From: M2408 sp040386975 | GTDB lineage: Bacteria > Bacteroidota > Bacteroidia > Flavobacteriales_D > Crocinitomicaceae | Assembly (NCBI GenBank): GCA_040386975.1 | Contig: JAZKEO010000034.1 | Span: 8,909 to 72,908, forward strand | Reading direction: 5' to 3' | DNA length: 64,000 nucleotides | Shown: piece after piece, positions 61,754 to 64,000 of the stretch | How positions within the stretch are numbered: position 1 is the stretch's first letter | Layout of the letters: the number at the start of each line of letters is the position of its first letter | Translations under genes and position numbers: made by a program | The notes under the pieces: model-generated | What the model saw: only the letters and a program-made list of their open reading frames with translations | The model's database searches: none | Told to the model about the DNA's origin: nothing

Positions 61754-61893
61754 AATACAATGATATGAATTAAAATTGAAAGAAAATCTTTTTTGAAGAT
61801 TTTTGAAAGTTTAAAAATTAATTGAGTTTATAAGTTAGAATGTTTGACCCACCTTGGAATGGAGAGCGTTAAGAAAATATGAATTTTGAATCA

Positions 61894-61989
61894 ATCGCAA
61901 AGTTAGACAAAGAAAAACGCCAAGCCCACAAAGTTTTTTAAATTAAATTCTTGGCGAACCTTGCGCAATCTTTGCTTTTACTTTGCGAT
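61894..61989. repeat. Long imperfect inverted repeat
   Basis: Outer arms atcgcaaagt (61894-61903) and actttgcgat (61980-61989) are perfect. An inner pair cgccaag/cttggcg lies at 61918-61924 and 61950-61956. It sits just past the SpoU gene's stop. 'cgcaaag' sequences of this type are common between Bacteroidota genes. Confidence 0.6.
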
Positions 61990-62004
61990 ACAAAACTATT
62001 TCAT

Positions 62005-62493
62005 CTATACCTCATGACTCCTATGATTCGGCGGTAAAATCGTTGGAATCTTACTTACCCTATCATTCAAAACAATCCCACCTGTTACCCCAACATTCAA
62101 GGAAGAATTCCCAGGCAAACGCACCAAAAAATGACATTTATCTTTCACTTCTTGAGGTAAACCAGCATCTTCAGAACCCAACAAATAAATCGCTCTTTGT
62201 GGATGTTCAAAATCTGCCAAAGGAATCGCAGAATCATCAATTTCAATGCCCACCAAACGACAATCGTAAGGAATATTCTCCAATAAATTCTCCATTTCAT
62301 CGTAATGAAACAAAGGAATTCGCGACCATGTTTTCAACACATCTGAAGTTTGTTTTTTATACTTTTTACCGATCGTAAAAATATAACTCGCGCCTAAAAT
62401 ATAAGCCGAACGCCACAAAGTACCAATGTTGTGTTCCGTTTTATGTCTGTAAATTCCTATGGCACAAAAACCTTGTTGCGTTGTCGTTCTCAT
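62005..62493 (-). CDS. Small SpoU-family RNA methyltransferase
   Basis: 162 residues made of the SPOUT knot only. Motifs are IGIYRHKTEHNIGTLWRSAYILGA, YLLGSEDAGLPQEV and LPGNSSLNVGVTGGIVLNDR. It resembles TrmL/TrmH-like ribose methylases with no extra binding domain. Its RNA target is unknown. The upstream methyltransferase gene ends 46 nt before its start on the same strand, so the two may be co-transcribed. Confidence 0.9.
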   Translation of the reverse strand: MRTTTQQGFCAIGIYRHKTEHNIGTLWRSAYILGASYIFTIGKKYKKQTSDVLKTWSRIPLFHYDEMENLLENIPYDCRLVGIEIDDSAIPLADFEHPQRAIYLLGSEDAGLPQEVKDKCHFLVRLPGNSSLNVGVTGGIVLNDRVSKIPTILPPNHRSHEV

Positions 62494-62539
62494 TCGTCTT
62501 ATTTTCAGTTATTGAGATAGTAAAATTAGTTATTTAAAT

Positions 62540-63205
62540 TTAGTAAATTTCGAATAAACTAGTAATAATCCTAGATTTCCCATCTTTTAGCGTAAACGTT
62601 AACAATTCCTTTTCTTCTTTTACTTTTAGATTAAATGGAGCGCTCGTTAGCTTTACTCCACTCTGTTTTTTCAATCTAATACCTTGACCTGAAATAATGT
62701 CTTTGTTAGCTGTAAATTCTCCAGACGGGAGATGTTCTGTTAAAATTAAATATTTATAATCTTTTAATTTGTTCAAGATACATAGAATTTCATTATTTGA
62801 TAAATGTTGTAGAACTTGCCTTAAAATGATACAATCTGCCTTTGGTAAATTATCAATGGAAATGTCCAAACACATAAATTCCAGCTTATCTTCCTTGAAT
62901 TTTTCTTTGTTGTAGTCAATAAGTTCCTGAACGATATCAATTGCCCAATACTTTTTAGTATGCTTTACCAATTCTTTTCCTACGTTAAAATCTCCACAAC
63001 CTAAATCACAAACAGATAGTGGCTCATTAAAAGATTGTAAGAATAAAATTACAGCCTCCAAATAGGGTTTTACAATTTCCGAATCATGTGATCCAACTCC
63101 TGAAAAAAATGCAGATTGATTATCACCCCAAAGATTCTTTTCATAAATCTGAGTCATGGCATCTTTTGTTGACCAGGGGGTTTTTATTTCTTTTCTTGCT
63201 TGCAA
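62540..63205 (-). CDS. Class I SAM-dependent methyltransferase
   Basis: 221 residues from TTG 63205; an in-frame TGA lies further up and no ATG precedes the conserved PWSTKDAMTQIYEKNLWG. The Rossmann core shows motif I VCDLGCGDFNVGK, then AIDIVQELIDYNKEKF, CLDISIDNLPKADCIILRQVLQHLSN and LILTEHLPSG. The substrate is unknown. The N-terminal 'IYEKNLWG' pattern is known from methyltransferases near surface-glycan genes, but none is adjacent here. Confidence 0.88.
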   Translation of the reverse strand: MQARKEIKTPWSTKDAMTQIYEKNLWGDNQSAFFSGVGSHDSEIVKPYLEAVILFLQSFNEPLSVCDLGCGDFNVGKELVKHTKKYWAIDIVQELIDYNKEKFKEDKLEFMCLDISIDNLPKADCIILRQVLQHLSNNEILCILNKLKDYKYLILTEHLPSGEFTANKDIISGQGIRLKKQSGVKLTSAPFNLKVKEEKELLTFTLKDGKSRIITSLFEIY

Positions 63206-63726
63206 ATTGGCTTTGTTTTCTTTTTCAAAGATAACAATTCATATAAGGATTACTTAAAATTATTTTATCAATAGAATATTAATTTTCTACAAAGAAACTG
63301 ATACAACTTTCAATTTTCAGAATTTATTTTTTTATTTAAAACTAAGTCTTCAAATTTAATTAGGATAAAAACAAAAAAAGCGTATTTTTGAGCCATTCTG
63401 CTAGGATGTTCTTAATAAGGAACATTTCTGCGAAGAATTGAAATAGTTATTAGAAGCCAAAAAATTTACCCCCCCAAAAACAAATAGTACAAAGACAATA
63501 ATCAAAAAAAGCCCGAAAAAGCCCGAATTTGAAGAGGTTTAAGCGAATACACAAAAATTCAAAGGAAAAACAAATCGTACAAAAACTGACGTTTGCTATC
63601 GTTTTTCTGACGGACATGGATTGATAACTATAAAGCAACAGGTACAAGTCCATTTTTGGACTCAGAAATTTTTTGCTTTAAAATCAATAAAGTCGAACTT
63701 AGTGTTATCAAATATCTGTTATTAAA
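63206..63726. other. Gene-poor stretch, no supported gene
   Basis: About 520 nt with no convincing coding frame. It contains a run of seven C near 63470, and two direct copies of 'acaaat(a/c)gtacaaa' about 90 nt apart (near 63480 and 63570). Codon use and composition do not resemble a gene on either strand. Confidence 0.6.
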
Positions 63727-63834
63727 ATGAACTGTAAAAATTGTCCAAATAAGAAATGTATTAAATCAGGCTTTCAAAGAAATGGAAATCAGAAATACTA
63801 TTGTAAAAGTTGTAAAAAGTATTTTCAAGCATAA
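63727..63834 (+). pseudogene. Transposase N-terminal fragment (zinc-ribbon, IS1-like)
   Basis: 35 residues: MNCKNCPNKKCIKSG, then KYYCKSCKKYFQA and a stop. The two CxxC pairs form the N-terminal zinc ribbon found in IS1-type transposases of Bacteroidota. A second frame continues past the stop (PYAFSENRVIDC) for about 25 residues, suggesting a frameshift or decay. The rest of the element is absent before the window ends. It is a remnant, not an active insertion sequence. Confidence 0.65.
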
Positions 63835-63980
63835 CTCACCTTATGCTTTTTCAGAAAATAGAGTAATTGATTGTGTTGAGCCTGCTATCGATAACGGTTT
63901 TATTAATGTTGCGAATTGGACCTGAACCTAAATTCAATTTTTCCAATTTCCTCCATCAAAAAAAGTGTACAAAAAAAACC

Positions 63981-64000
63981 CTTATCAACTGAATGATAAG
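63981..64000. repeat. Short inverted repeat at the window edge
   Basis: CTTATCA and TGATAAG flank a 6-nt spacer. It could be a hairpin or part of a mobile-element end. The window stops here, so no more can be said. Confidence 0.4.

Noticed and set aside
61983..62378. Plus-strand open frame of 131 codons over the SpoU gene
   Set aside because: It lies antisense to a gene with clear SPOUT motifs, and its own translation is low-complexity and without domain signals.
63450..63653. Minus-strand frame with FCTICF-like repeats
   Set aside because: The frame comes from two copies of a 'gtacaaa' direct repeat and a poly-C run. No start context, promoter or domain supports it.
1..64000. CRISPR array, tRNA or rRNA genes
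   Set aside because: No regularly spaced direct repeats, cloverleaf-like segments or rRNA-like conserved stretches were found on reading both strands. A covariance-model scan for small RNAs could not be run.

Overview
The window is a chromosomal piece of an AT-rich Bacteroidota genome, most likely order Flavobacteriales (Fluviicola- or Crocinitomicaceae-like; that level is inference). Four secreted proteins end in type IX secretion (T9SS) sorting domains. Many genes are preceded by the Bacteroidota -7 element TAnnTTTG, often without a Shine-Dalgarno sequence. The genes TamL, SecDF, IcmF, DUF983 and WG-repeat proteins are also typical of the group. No rRNA, tRNA or CRISPR array was found. One assembly gap of 10 N lies inside icmF.

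Layout. 1-7.3 kb: a minus-strand run of secreted WG-repeat and beta-propeller proteins, a partial SUKH-like gene at the left edge, an AraC regulator and a DUF983 protein. 7.5-10.9 kb: the B12-dependent fused acyl-CoA mutase IcmF. 11-13 kb: a small accessory patch with an unknown membrane-anchored protein, a duplicated promoter stub and a YafQ-type toxin-antitoxin pair. 13-18.8 kb: an AsmA-like protein that lacks a canonical start codon, then a five-gene membrane-protein operon with its own winged-helix regulator and two copies of a palindromic operator. 18.9-29.6 kb: mostly housekeeping genes (Na/Pi transporter, TrmH-type methyltransferase, TamL, fructose-bisphosphate aldolase, AccD, a membrane MutS-like ATPase). 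29.7-36.9 kb: four T9SS cargo proteins that resemble polysaccharide-active enzymes. 38-41 kb: an ECF sigma factor, a membrane-spanning barrel protein that may be its anti-sigma factor, and a PKD lipoprotein. 41.2-62.5 kb: GlmM, RibH, patatin-barrel, lipoprotein duplicates, glycosyltransferases, SecDF, L31, a WG/TonB-like pair, an aldose epimerase, MltF, AcpH-like and a SpoU methyltransferase. 62.5-64 kb: a SAM methyltransferase, then a gene-poor end with a transposase remnant.

The most notable result is a likely regulatory circuit. A 30-bp element with -35-like CCCAAC and -10-like CGTGTAA, 17 nt apart, lies just upstream of the ECF sigma operon and again upstream of both T9SS hydrolase units (starts at 34184 and 36852). 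The spacing is identical in all three copies. This suggests an autoregulated sigma factor, controlled by a protein that spans the inner membrane and ends in a predicted outer-membrane barrel, switching on secreted polysaccharide-degrading enzymes. Other points worth checking are the palindromic operator pair at 14974 and 15958, the ATC initiator of the AsmA-like gene, a 36-bp coding repeat shared by the ends of two unrelated genes, and a family of low-complexity hairpins between genes.
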